Source: JAYUKV01 sp043764135 (GTDB taxonomy: Bacteria; Patescibacteriota; JACMRA01). Taken from it: DNA of 9,488 nucleotides. This document shows, in pieces, positions 1 through 7,543 of the stretch. Numbering within the stretch: position 1 is the first letter of the stretch; each line of letters opens with the position of its first letter. The stretch is taken from positions 1 to 9,488 of the forward strand of contig JAYUKV010000113.1 of the NCBI GenBank assembly GCA_043764135.1. The letters run 5' to 3'. The notes below the pieces were generated by a model. The model had not been told where the DNA came from, searched no databases, and saw only the letters and a program-made list of their open reading frames with translations. A program made the translations under genes and the position numbers.

Positions 1-17
1 ATTATTAATATATTGAA

Positions 18-365
18 ATGTTATCATATATGAATTTATCAATTCTTGTTGCCCAATTAAACCCAATACAACCTACCGATGGAGCTTTAGATCCTTTTAA
101 GAACATGATTAATGTTTTTGCAGGTTACATAATCAACGCCGCTGTTCCTATTGTATGTGTTTGTGCAGTTATTTTTATTATTTTTAATGCCGTAAAAATG
201 GGTACAAATGCGGATAAACCAGAAGAAATTAAAAAAAATAGAGGTGCGATATTCATATCTCTAATTGTAATTATTATTGTTTTACTTGCTCCTGTCTTAG
301 TCAATATGTTTGTTGGATTAGGTAACAATATTAAACAACAATCAGCACCAGCACCGAAGCTATAA
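18..365 (+). CDS. TrbC/VirB2-like T4SS pilin subunit (two-helix membrane protein)
   Basis: A 115-residue protein with two strong hydrophobic segments, about residues 32-58 and 76-99. They are joined by a short charged loop (NADKPEEIKKNR, residues 64-75). The tail is short and rich in Gln, Ala and Pro. Small size, paired helices, a basic cytoplasmic loop and first place before VirB6/VirB4-like genes are the usual signs of a VirB2/TrbC-type pilin. Such proteins are stored in the membrane and extracted to build a conjugative pilus or channel lining. No clear Shine-Dalgarno is visible. ATG codons at 18 and 30 both fit; the first gives the longer N-terminus. No convincing signal-peptidase site is seen, although the start could act as a short uncleaved leader. 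The window begins just upstream, so the promoter and earlier operon genes cannot be judged. The family call rests on topology and context, since pilins conserve little sequence. Confidence 0.72.
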   Translation: MLSYMNLSILVAQLNPIQPTDGALDPFKNMINVFAGYIINAAVPIVCVCAVIFIIFNAVKMGTNADKPEEIKKNRGAIFISLIVIIIVLLAPVLVNMFVGLGNNIKQQSAPAPKL

Positions 366-371
366 AATTAT

Positions 372-431
372 AAGACTATGACTATACTAAAAATTTTTAA
401 ATTAGTCCTCATAGTCTTTGTATTTTTATTT
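372..431 (+). promoter_or_regulatory. Hairpin over the VirB6-like start codon, followed by a T-rich run (possible attenuator)
   Basis: AAGACTATGA at 372-381 is perfectly complementary to TCATAGTCTT at 409-418. An inner pair, ACTAA (386-390) with TTAGT (401-405), extends the fold. The 5' arm begins seven bases after the pilin stop codon and contains the ATG of the next gene (378-380). The 3' arm is followed by T-rich sequence. The fold could lower translation of the VirB6-like gene, cause partial termination after the pilin gene, or protect the pilin mRNA 3' end. The pairing is seen directly; the role is inferred. Confidence 0.5.
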
Positions 432-2171
432 GTTTGTTTGGCTACAACTAATATTCAAGCAGAGACTTACAAACGGGGTAATTTTAGATTTGATTATAAC
501 CTTAAAAATATTGATACAATTGTTAATAGTAAACAAACACCTAGAGATAAAAGAGACGCTTTAATAGCTGAATACATGGTTACGAATTCTCAAAATGAGA
601 GATACCAAATATCCAACAAAATACAAGAGATAAACAAGCAAATAGGAGACATAAAAGACTATGAACAAAGTCAAAAAGCTATATACGCCCCTGAAGTGTT
701 GCAAAACTCAAAGACGGCTAGTAGTTTTATGGAATTTATGACCAGCGGGACAGGTTTAACAATTATTAGTCCTAAGGGCGGATCAACTGATAATATGTAT
801 GAGTGTCAAGACTTCATACAATTTGGACAACTAAAGATACCGTCGTTTTGTGCAGTTGAAAAGTTACCAAATTACTATCCTTTTGTAGTTCTTGTAGCCT
901 TTATTTTCTTGATTAAAGGAGCTATAACAATACTACAGAAATATAAACCAGATAGCCCTCTTTTTGTTTCTCATATAAGGAGAATGGGATTAGCTATGTT
1001 AGTATTTATAGTTGTTATGAGTGGTGCTATGGTTTCATTGATAACCTTTTCAGCAGGTGTTACTAATCAGTTTACTAAATTAGGTTTAATGACGTTTCAA
1101 AGTAGAACAGCGACGGACTGTAACGCTAATTTACAATTAAACCAAAATAACCAACAACCAACAAATACTACCTCTAAAAACTCTTCTGTATGTGCCTTTT
1201 GGAGGAAAACAGGTGATAAGTGCTTAACTCAATACGGCATGACTTGTGCTATTGAAGAAAGTACTTACAACGAATTAGCAGATGGGGTGATGAAAACAAA
1301 GATTGTAGACGTTAAGAAAACCCTTTTTGAGTTTGATTTGCCAGTCGCAGGAACTCAAAGAATTCCTTGTGAATTTTGTGATTTAGGTGTTAAAACTTCT
1401 TACTTTTGGTCTTCATACTTCCAAAATTTGCCTTTGATGTTCTATGTCTTTATAATGATGGCAACCCTACCTTTGGTAATTCTAGTTATGTTATTATTAG
1501 AGTTTATCAAATTCTTATTTAAAGTCTATCTACTACCAATTCGAGCAGGTGCAGACTTGGACGGAGGAAATAGGGTAGCAGATGATATGGCGGATATATT
1601 CCAATATTTTACTAAAGTAGCGTCATTATCTATTGTCTTATCTTTATTTTTCTACTTAATGCAGTATATATTTGTAACCACAGGTCAAATATTCGCAGTA
1701 ATTTATGTCTTTATTATCAGTGGTATTCTTTTAAGTTTTGCTAGTATGTTTAATGACAGAGTAAGTGAATCAATTGACCACGCAAAAGGCAATTTTAGGG
1801 CTTTTATTGACCCAAATACAAAAGAATTTGCCAGTAAGTTTAAAAGAACTCACCGCCGTGAAAGTGTTAAGGAATCAAGCAGGAAAGAAAAAATAGAAAG
1901 GGAAAGAAAACAACAAATCAACAAAGAGCAAAAAGACAATGAGAAGAAACAACGAGAAACTTCCAAAACTCAAAAAACCGATAGTAATCAAAGACTGCCA
2001 AAAGTAGGCTCTAAAGAACAGAAACAAGGTCAAAACTTACAAAGTAATAGCCCTAATTATAGTAATAAATCTAATGATCCAGAGTACTTAAAACGAAGCC
2101 AAAGAGTAGACGGTAGGAAAAGAGATTATGGAGACCAAAGAAACAATAAAATTAATCAAAAATCAACTTAA
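378..2171 (+). CDS. VirB6/TrbL-like polytopic T4SS inner-membrane channel protein
   Basis: A 597-residue membrane protein. A signal-like hydrophobic segment at residues 5-23 ends near NIQA, with possible cleavage after Ala28. Further membrane segments lie at about 167-186, 203-228, 351-388 (long, perhaps two passes), 413-435 and 438-456. Between the third segment and the 351 block is a loop of about 120 residues with Cys at 248, 272, 282, 290, 331 and 334; Cys143 and Cys158 lie in the earlier outer region. These could form disulfides outside the membrane. Residues 485-597 are a highly charged Lys/Arg/Gln/Glu tail, probably cytoplasmic and disordered. Position between the pilin and VirB4, plus many membrane passes, fits the VirB6/TrbL channel role. 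No start other than ATG 378 gives a sensible signal segment. Its start codon lies in a hairpin. The family call comes from topology and order, not a sequence motif. Confidence 0.65.
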   Translation: MTILKIFKLVLIVFVFLFVCLATTNIQAETYKRGNFRFDYNLKNIDTIVNSKQTPRDKRDALIAEYMVTNSQNERYQISNKIQEINKQIGDIKDYEQSQKAIYAPEVLQNSKTASSFMEFMTSGTGLTIISPKGGSTDNMYECQDFIQFGQLKIPSFCAVEKLPNYYPFVVLVAFIFLIKGAITILQKYKPDSPLFVSHIRRMGLAMLVFIVVMSGAMVSLITFSAGVTNQFTKLGLMTFQSRTATDCNANLQLNQNNQQPTNTTSKNSSVCAFWRKTGDKCLTQYGMTCAIEESTYNELADGVMKTKIVDVKKTLFEFDLPVAGTQRIPCEFCDLGVKTSYFWSSYFQNLPLMFYVFIMMATLPLVILVMLLLEFIKFLFKVYLLPIRAGADLDGGNRVADDMADIFQYFTKVASLSIVLSLFFYLMQYIFVTTGQIFAVIYVFIISGILLSFASMFNDRVSESIDHAKGNFRAFIDPNTKEFASKFKRTHRRESVKESSRKEKIERERKQQINKEQKDNEKKQRETSKTQKTDSNQRLPKVGSKEQKQGQNLQSNSPNYSNKSNDPEYLKRSQRVDGRKRDYGDQRNNKINQKST

Positions 2172-2173
2172 TT

Positions 2174-2959
2174 ATGTCTAAAATATTTGATATACGTAAC
2201 ACAAAAGGAATGTTTACAGACCCTGAACAAGGAAACTTCTTAAAAAATACTTGGCTATGGGTAAATTCATATTTAATAGCCAATTTATTTGCTTTTATAC
2301 CTTTTGGCTTATTTATTAGCACTGTTTTATTTTTACCAGTTCTAACTGTTTGTATATTCTTCAATCTATTTGTTTACTCCTACACAATATGGATACTAGG
2401 AATTTACGCAGTTTTACTTGTTGCATGTGCATTGATAGATGTTGAGAACATGAAGCTGTATAAATACTTTTGGCACCAAATGACCTTCAATAACAAAAAA
2501 GTAGATTTGAAACTGCCTAAAAAATCAACAGATGATAAGTTTTTTATTTATGATAATCAAATGTTATTAATAGCCGAAGTCAAAGAGTTAAAAGACTTTG
2601 ACGAAAGCTCAAGAAGTAGAATTGAGAGCATGGTAAACAACTTTGGTAAAATTAAATTTATTGTCTCAAAAGAGCCAATAGATGAAGAGCTAGCCTCAAA
2701 AATGGCAGAAGAGTATATGAGTAAAAGAAATGTACTCAATAACGCCCTTTATCAGATGTTAAAAAAATCAACAGAAGAGACATTATACGGTCTTGATATG
2801 AACCATATCTATATTATCATTAGAACACCACTTTTAACTGGTAGAACTGGGTTTATGGAAACAACTAATAACCTTATATCAAGCTACAATTTGATAAAGT
2901 CTAGTTATCCCGAAATTAACATTTTAACAGATGAGAAAATATTTAATGAATTAATCTAA
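2174..2959 (+). CDS. VirB3/PrgI-position T4SS membrane protein with an extra soluble domain
   Basis: A 261-residue protein starting two bases after the VirB6-like stop codon, so the two are probably translationally coupled. Residues 1-32 are soluble. Two hydrophobic stretches follow at about 33-65 and 69-90, matching the short helix pair of VirB3/PrgI proteins that sit directly before VirB4. The remaining 170 residues (91-261) are soluble and mixed alpha/beta. They include a strand-like stretch (FFIYDNQMLLIAEVKEL, 123-139), a charged helix (143-156) and another strand (HIYIIIRTPL, 211-220). VirB3 and PrgI are normally about 100-120 residues, so this C-terminal domain is an addition. It may correspond to part of the VirB4 N-terminal region, since VirB3-VirB4 fusions are known, but I could not confirm that. 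The gene may therefore encode the membrane anchor and partner of the ATPase that follows. Confidence 0.5.
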   Translation: MSKIFDIRNTKGMFTDPEQGNFLKNTWLWVNSYLIANLFAFIPFGLFISTVLFLPVLTVCIFFNLFVYSYTIWILGIYAVLLVACALIDVENMKLYKYFWHQMTFNNKKVDLKLPKKSTDDKFFIYDNQMLLIAEVKELKDFDESSRSRIESMVNNFGKIKFIVSKEPIDEELASKMAEEYMSKRNVLNNALYQMLKKSTEETLYGLDMNHIYIIIRTPLLTGRTGFMETTNNLISSYNLIKSSYPEINILTDEKIFNELI

Positions 2960-2965
2960 AATCAT

Positions 2966-4819
2966 ATGTCTAATAACCAAACTACAGAAAAAATAACTTC
3001 AATTGAACATGAAAAACCAATTGAAATAACCAAAGAAAAAAACTATGTTAAACTTGCTTTTTTATCTGAACAAGAAAGAAAAAAACGCAAAGAATTTTTG
3101 CCATTTAATACAAAAGTTAAAATGTCATATAATCAAAGATACTATGAAAAATACAACCAAGAAAATGACAAATTTACTTATGGTTGTACTTTAAGAGCAG
3201 TAGCCTACAAAAATAATATTAACTTTAATAAGGGAGAAATAGAAGATGTCTTAAATGATGTTGATACAAAAAGTACTTATTACTTTGATATTGATAAAAT
3301 ATCGAATATGGAGGCTTTAAATGGGATTATAGGGCAGAAGACCGAGAACAAGTCAAAGTCTTTAGATAAAGAAGCAGGAGGCTCACAAAATACATATATT
3401 GAAGACGCAAAAGATATGACTTTAGATCAACTATGTCTTGCCCTTGCTGACGATGATATATCAGTTTTTAAAGTTGGTTTAACAATTAAGATCGAAACTG
3501 ATGACAAGGAAAAATTAGACAAGACGATTGAAAGAATAATTAAAAGAGGTAAAGACCGAGGTGTAACATTTGCCCGCAATATCTTTGAACAGGAACAGGA
3601 GCATAAACACTTACTTACTAAGTTATCTAAATATAATCACTTTTATACAGACCAAAATTTAGCCGACTTCTTACCGCTTTACACAGACTACAACATTAAT
3701 TATAACGGTTGTTTATTTGGTTATAAACTCTCTAACGGTACACCTTACTTCTTTGATTTAAGAAGAGGAGCAAACAAGACAGCGACTATAATTGCTAGTG
3801 CTGGTGCAGGAAAAAGTCACATGATTAAAAAGTGGATAATGAACCTGATAAACGATGGCGTAAAAGTAATAATCTTTGACCCTAAAGGTGAATACAATTT
3901 TTTTGAAGATAAATTGACTTTTGAAGGTAAAAAAGTAGCTAAAAACTTTTACTTCTCAAGCAAAAATTCAATTGATATTTTTAAGTTTTCAAAAGATTTG
4001 AAGAATGCAAAAACAGCAATTTACGAGTTCTTAAAATCATTTACAAAAGAAGAACACGAAGCAGAGCTTGATATGAAAGTTGCTGATTATTACCAAGATA
4101 AGGAGACCGAAGCCCTAAATGAAGTTAAAAAAGAAAACGAAAAAATGGAAAAGTCAAAAACTAATGAAAGTAAAAAACTTTTAACTATTGAAGACGTTTT
4201 AGATAAATATATCAACTGGGATACATTCCTTGAATTTATCAAAGACGAACCTTACTATAAAGATATTCTAAGGATAACCAAAGGGGTTGAACACCGAGGA
4301 ATATTTGACGGCAACCAAACTATGACTTTTGACCAACCTTTAACCGTTATTAATCTTTTTGATATTAAAGACGGTGAGAGTATATCACACTTGCTTGTTT
4401 ATCTTTTAAATGTCTTAAAACACGATGTACACAACAAAGATCAAGATTTAATGCTTGCTACTGATGAAGCTTATATTTTACTTCAAAACAAGAAAACAAA
4501 CAGAGCCTTAACCAACGTCACTAAAATTGGTAGAGGTTATAACACTTACATGACTTTTATAACTCAAGATATAGACGACATGCAAGATGAAGCGATCAAA
4601 ATACTTAACAACAGTGCAACTAAGATATTCTTACGAAGTGAAGCGTTGCAAGCTGAACAGATTATGAATGCTTTTAAACTTAATCAAGACATGAAAAACA
4701 CAATCATCAATCAAAATCTAGGACAAGCGTTGATAATTCAAAAGCTAACCGACGGGCAAAGTATAGACCATGTCCAAATTACCGCAACAGAAGAGGAAAA
4801 GAACTTGTTTAAGTTCTAA
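2966..4819 (+). CDS. virB4: VirB4-family T4SS ATPase
   Basis: A 617-residue cytoplasmic ATPase that powers T4SS assembly and transfer. Residues 1-250 are the variable N-terminal region. The P-loop is at 277-284 (ASAGAGKS, with Lys283 and Ser284), followed by a strand ending in FDPKGEY (304-310), a motif typical of VirB4/TraC. A charged, helix-rich insertion covers about 355-415. The Walker B strand is LMLATDEAY (495-503), with Asp500 and Glu501 as metal-binding and catalytic acids. GRGYNTYMTFITQ (522-534) is the sensor-like motif ending in Gln534, and SATKIFLRSE (550-559) is the downstream conserved strand. The first P-loop glycine is Ala277, a mild departure from GxxxxGK[ST]. Length is somewhat below that of many VirB4 proteins (about 800), with the shortening in the N-terminal domain. 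The start is ATG 2966, six bases after the previous stop, with no Shine-Dalgarno. Confidence 0.92.
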   Translation: MSNNQTTEKITSIEHEKPIEITKEKNYVKLAFLSEQERKKRKEFLPFNTKVKMSYNQRYYEKYNQENDKFTYGCTLRAVAYKNNINFNKGEIEDVLNDVDTKSTYYFDIDKISNMEALNGIIGQKTENKSKSLDKEAGGSQNTYIEDAKDMTLDQLCLALADDDISVFKVGLTIKIETDDKEKLDKTIERIIKRGKDRGVTFARNIFEQEQEHKHLLTKLSKYNHFYTDQNLADFLPLYTDYNINYNGCLFGYKLSNGTPYFFDLRRGANKTATIIASAGAGKSHMIKKWIMNLINDGVKVIIFDPKGEYNFFEDKLTFEGKKVAKNFYFSSKNSIDIFKFSKDLKNAKTAIYEFLKSFTKEEHEAELDMKVADYYQDKETEALNEVKKENEKMEKSKTNESKKLLTIEDVLDKYINWDTFLEFIKDEPYYKDILRITKGVEHRGIFDGNQTMTFDQPLTVINLFDIKDGESISHLLVYLLNVLKHDVHNKDQDLMLATDEAYILLQNKKTNRALTNVTKIGRGYNTYMTFITQDIDDMQDEAIKILNNSATKIFLRSEALQAEQIMNAFKLNQDMKNTIINQNLGQALIIQKLTDGQSIDHVQITATEEEKNLFKF

Positions 4820-4867
4820 TCTGACCAATACTAATAATTAATTAATAACACCTTAAAATCAATCAAT

Positions 4868-5788
4868 ATGGGCTTTATTGCAAAACTAGCTATTAAATTA
4901 TTCTTAAACCTACTTATTGTAGGTGGTAGTGCCGTTATTATATTCATTTTGTTATTTACTCCAAACATGAATATGGTTTTTTATGGCTTAGGGGAAAACA
5001 AATACAACGGAACTTTTGACGTTGCTTTAGTCGCCAATTGTCAACAGAATAATGACGGAGTTTTTTGTGCTGAAAAAACACAAGCAGACTTAGATGCAGG
5101 AGGAGTAAAAGTTTATGATTTATCATTTGTCCCAAAAGACCCCAAACTATACAACGCCGTTTTAGCAATATCACTAACCGAAAATAGCCAAAGAGTTATT
5201 AAAGGAGATCGGGACAGTTGCGGAGGTTATCAACAACGTTTAAGTGAGATTGTAAGCCCTGATAGTCAGAAATATCTTGACGCTCAAACAATTCTAAGAG
5301 AAAGGGGTAAGAATGTATCAGATTATATAACCCAAGATGAAAGAGACTTATTAAACAACCAAGTAATAGCAGATAGAGACGGTAACACGGCAAATATGAC
5401 TAATTATGGAGTAACTAATGCCAACAGTAGCGGAACAGCTAAATATTACAAAGGCTTTGAGGCAATTTGTAAACGTTGGGTAGAGAAGCTAGGTAATGCT
5501 TTTTTTGACCAAATGCAGGTCAAAAGATTTGAGAGGGAGAAAGTTTGGGGAAATAATTTAGATTTGAATAGATTAGAAATTGATAACCCAGATTATATTG
5601 AAAAAATGATGAATATAATTTTACCAACTCACAGACCAAGCGAAGGAGAAAAAGCAAAATGGAAACAAAGAATAAGAGACAGGTTTACACCTATATACAA
5701 AACTGCCTTTACTAATGCTCAAGCAAAATGTGGTTGCCCTAATAAGGTGTCATGTTTACCGAAAAAATCAAATAACTTAAACACTTAA
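4868..5788 (+). CDS. Membrane-anchored T4SS accessory protein, possible lysozyme-like (VirB1-type) domain
   Basis: A 306-residue protein with one N-terminal membrane helix (about 7-32) and an outer domain. Cys58 and Cys67 form one possible pair; Cys118, Cys201, Cys288, Cys290 and Cys296 follow. Residues 93-123 read KLYNAVLAISLTENSQ, then DSCGGYQQ. This recalls the lytic-transglycosylase pattern of a helix ending in a catalytic Glu (here Glu105) followed by a Gly-rich Gln segment (G119-Y-Q-Q). T4SS clusters normally carry such an enzyme to open the cell wall for the channel. The match is partial and the usual downstream motifs are not clear, so a wall-cutting role is only a candidate. A charged region at 140-275 and a Cys-rich C-terminus (CGCPNKVSC) follow. 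The gene lies 48 bases after virB4 and four bases before the next gene, so it is probably in the same operon. Confidence 0.45.
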   Translation: MGFIAKLAIKLFLNLLIVGGSAVIIFILLFTPNMNMVFYGLGENKYNGTFDVALVANCQQNNDGVFCAEKTQADLDAGGVKVYDLSFVPKDPKLYNAVLAISLTENSQRVIKGDRDSCGGYQQRLSEIVSPDSQKYLDAQTILRERGKNVSDYITQDERDLLNNQVIADRDGNTANMTNYGVTNANSSGTAKYYKGFEAICKRWVEKLGNAFFDQMQVKRFEREKVWGNNLDLNRLEIDNPDYIEKMMNIILPTHRPSEGEKAKWKQRIRDRFTPIYKTAFTNAQAKCGCPNKVSCLPKKSNNLNT

Positions 5789-5792
5789 CAAT

Positions 5793-6350
5793 ATGAAAGA
5801 ACAAATAAATTTAGGTAAACAATGGTTTGTTGATTTACCAATACAGGGTAAAATATTTATTAGTATTTTAACTATTCTAGCAATTGGAGGAACTGGAGGG
5901 CTTATTTATGTAATAAATAACCAGCCACCTACTCCAAAGTATGAAGTTAAAAACTTTGAAAAAAAGGACTTAGAAGAGCAATTTTTAATTGCTAATAGTG
6001 AAGAGATTAACCGTAATATTGTTCTCTTACAAAGAGAATATAGCCAAGCGGAAAAAAGTAAGAATTATCAAGGAATTGTTGACGCTTACTTTACTTTTAC
6101 CGAAAATAGCAAGGGACTAATGGAATTACACGAAAAACTTTGCTTTATCATTTACCCTGATGGAAGAACTGGAAAACCTGAATGTGATTTAGTACCTAGT
6201 CCAAATAAAAGTGCATGGTCATTGTATAAAATTGAAAACAATAACGCGATTGTTAATTCTAAAGATGAGTTATTAAATAAATACAAAAATACATACATAC
6301 CCCTAAGTGACTTAGCACCCAAGCTTGAAATGATACAAACAAAATATTAG
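5793..6350 (+). CDS. Single-pass membrane protein of the T4SS cluster, function unknown
   Basis: A 185-residue protein I do not recognise. It has a short cytoplasmic N-terminus (1-19), one membrane helix (about 20-41), a Pro-rich linker (NNQPPTP) and an outer domain of about 140 residues. Residues 55-115 are predicted mostly helical and may be coiled (DLEEQFLIANSEEINRN and onward). Cys117 and Cys131 could form a disulfide, and the C-terminal 50 residues are polar. Topology is like VirB8 or VirB5-type accessory proteins, but no family motif is visible and it is shorter than typical VirB8. It starts four bases after the previous gene and ends at the 100-bp gap that holds a promoter, so it is likely the last gene of the T4SS operon. 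The upstream context TTAACAAT-ATG has no Shine-Dalgarno. Confidence 0.6.
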   Translation: MKEQINLGKQWFVDLPIQGKIFISILTILAIGGTGGLIYVINNQPPTPKYEVKNFEKKDLEEQFLIANSEEINRNIVLLQREYSQAEKSKNYQGIVDAYFTFTENSKGLMELHEKLCFIIYPDGRTGKPECDLVPSPNKSAWSLYKIENNNAIVNSKDELLNKYKNTYIPLSDLAPKLEMIQTKY

Positions 6351-6383
6351 ATAACCTTGACCAGTACCAAATATACATTTAAA

Positions 6384-6413
6384 ACAAGTATGTATTTTAC
6401 ATATTTGTATAAT
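6384..6413 (+). promoter_or_regulatory. Promoter with overlapping operator-like dyad before the Replic_Relax/PemK pair
   Basis: A consensus TATAAT lies at 6408-6413, 37 bases before ATG 6451. Just upstream, ACAAGTATGTA (6384-6394) pairs with TACATATTTGT (6398-6408) around a TTT centre. That is eleven positions with one G-T mismatch. The dyad covers the -35 to -10 spacer and touches the -10 box, where a repressor would block polymerase. No good -35 hexamer is seen at 16-18 bases, so the promoter may be weak or activator-dependent. A dyad over the promoter is typical of self-repressing toxin-antitoxin units, but here that is inference. Confidence 0.45.
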
Positions 6414-6450
6414 ATGTTTATCTTAAATTACAAATTAAAACGATAAAACT

Positions 6451-7152
6451 ATGATAAATTACAATAGTGACCCATACAGGATCAATCAAACAACAGTATT
6501 GTTGTTAGTTCATCTATTTAGGTCAGTTCCTCAAAATATGCTTTTAGCATATCCAAACATTACAAGAAATAACCTAGCTAGTTGGAAAAAAGCGGGTTAC
6601 ATTGAAAAAGATTCAGGTCAACGCTTTGCCAGTATGGTAACAACAACAAAAAAGTTATATGACAGATTTTACAACGTACCAGTAGGTAGAAAGTCCGAAT
6701 TTTTTACTAATCATGATATACATGTCTTTGCGTGCATGTTTTATTACCTAAGAGATCTTAATGGTAGATTGGTGGAGTTAGAACGTGAGAAGTTTGTTAA
6801 TAACGATTTAAAGCCTGATATTACCCTAAAAATTAAGGTTGCTGATGTTTTTACTAGAGTATATGTAGAAGTTGAAACAGGGACTAACAGCCTTGATAAG
6901 TGCCTTAAAAAGATAAGAGAATATAATAACCACTTAAAGGAAAGTATGGAGGACAACGAAGTACATTTTTATGTACCTAGACAAATTAAAGATAAGTATT
7001 TAGTTCTTGAAACTCAAGCAGAAGGTTATAAAATGAAGTTTTTTGACCTTTATGATATGCCCGACCCTGATAATAAAGAATTAACCAACAAAAGGAAAAA
7101 GGAAGACAGGGGGAAAGTAGCAATAACCGAACTAACAAACGAAGATGTCTAA
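6451..7152 (+). CDS. Replication-relaxation (Replic_Relax)-like protein
   Basis: A 233-residue protein. Residues 10-70 look like a winged-helix DNA-binding region: helices around 13-24 and 38-48, then GYIEKDSG as a wing-like turn. Residues 120-160 carry a PD-(D/E)xK-like pattern: Pro-Asp at 122-123, a strand with Glu140 and Glu142 (YVEVETG), then Lys150 and Lys154 in a helix (DKCLKKIREYNN). This combination is typical of the Replic_Relax family, found on plasmids and integrative elements and thought to help start replication or conjugative relaxation. The C-terminus is Lys/Arg/Glu-rich. The last eight bases overlap the start of the toxin gene, so the two are translationally coupled. It may be a DNA-processing protein of the mobile element, a transcriptional regulator, or a non-standard antitoxin for the next gene. 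The upstream context AAAACT-ATG lacks a Shine-Dalgarno. Confidence 0.62.
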   Translation: MINYNSDPYRINQTTVLLLVHLFRSVPQNMLLAYPNITRNNLASWKKAGYIEKDSGQRFASMVTTTKKLYDRFYNVPVGRKSEFFTNHDIHVFACMFYYLRDLNGRLVELEREKFVNNDLKPDITLKIKVADVFTRVYVEVETGTNSLDKCLKKIREYNNHLKESMEDNEVHFYVPRQIKDKYLVLETQAEGYKMKFFDLYDMPDPDNKELTNKRKKEDRGKVAITELTNEDV

Positions 7153-7543
7153 TTTTATCAAAAATTTTGTTGACTGGTTTAAGTTTAAGACCAACCTTGA
7201 AATTAACAAACAAAGACCATTATTTAATGAACGTGAAGTGTGGATGTCTCACACTGGTATTAATATAGGCTTTGAACAAGATGGAAAAGGTGAATCTTTT
7301 TTGAGACCCGTATTAATTCTTAAAAAACTAACCTCAAACAACTTCATAGGCTTACCACTATCTACCAGTTTAAAAAACGGTAGTTGGTACTCAAAAAGCT
7401 TAATAAAAGGGAAAGAAGGGCGGTATTTACTTAATCAGGTAAGATTGTTTGACACCAAAAGACTAGCTTACCTTGAAGAGAGGATTGATGAGAAAGAATT
7501 TAAGAGGGTTAAAGCTGATTTTATAGCCCTTATAGAGGGTTGA
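7145..7543 (+). CDS. PemK/MazF-family toxin-like protein
   Basis: A 132-residue protein. After an N-terminal helix rich in Phe and Trp (NFIKNFVDWFKFK), residues 27-57 carry the PemK/MazF core: FNEREVWMSHTG, then NIGFEQDGKGESFLRPVLIL with Arg54-Pro55. Later strands include FIGLPLSTS (67-75) and YLLNQVRLFDTKRL (94-107). MazF/PemK toxins are sequence-specific mRNA endonucleases; Arg in the RP motif and the later Ser/Thr strand are near the active site in the family. The NIG-EQDGKG-F-RP version is one I associate with Patescibacteria, where it often lies next to no obvious antitoxin. Its ATG is at 7145, inside the last codons of the Replic_Relax-like gene, so expression is tied to that gene. No separate small antitoxin gene is present on either side. 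Toxicity cannot be judged from sequence. Confidence 0.75.
   Translation: MSNFIKNFVDWFKFKTNLEINKQRPLFNEREVWMSHTGINIGFEQDGKGESFLRPVLILKKLTSNNFIGLPLSTSLKNGSWYSKSLIKGKEGRYLLNQVRLFDTKRLAYLEERIDEKEFKRVKADFIALIEG

Noticed and set aside
125..328. Minus-strand reading frames at 125-328, 2152-2364, 2557-2739, 4956-5174, 5199-5393, 6744-6956 and 6986-7213
   Set aside because: All are short, lie antisense to or across well-supported + strand genes, and have no recognisable protein features or own regulatory context.
435..440. Lipoprotein signal in the VirB6-like protein (LFVC at residues 17-20)
   Set aside because: Residues before the Cys do not fit a lipobox (Val rather than Gly/Ala/Ser at -1), and a later signal-peptidase site fits better.
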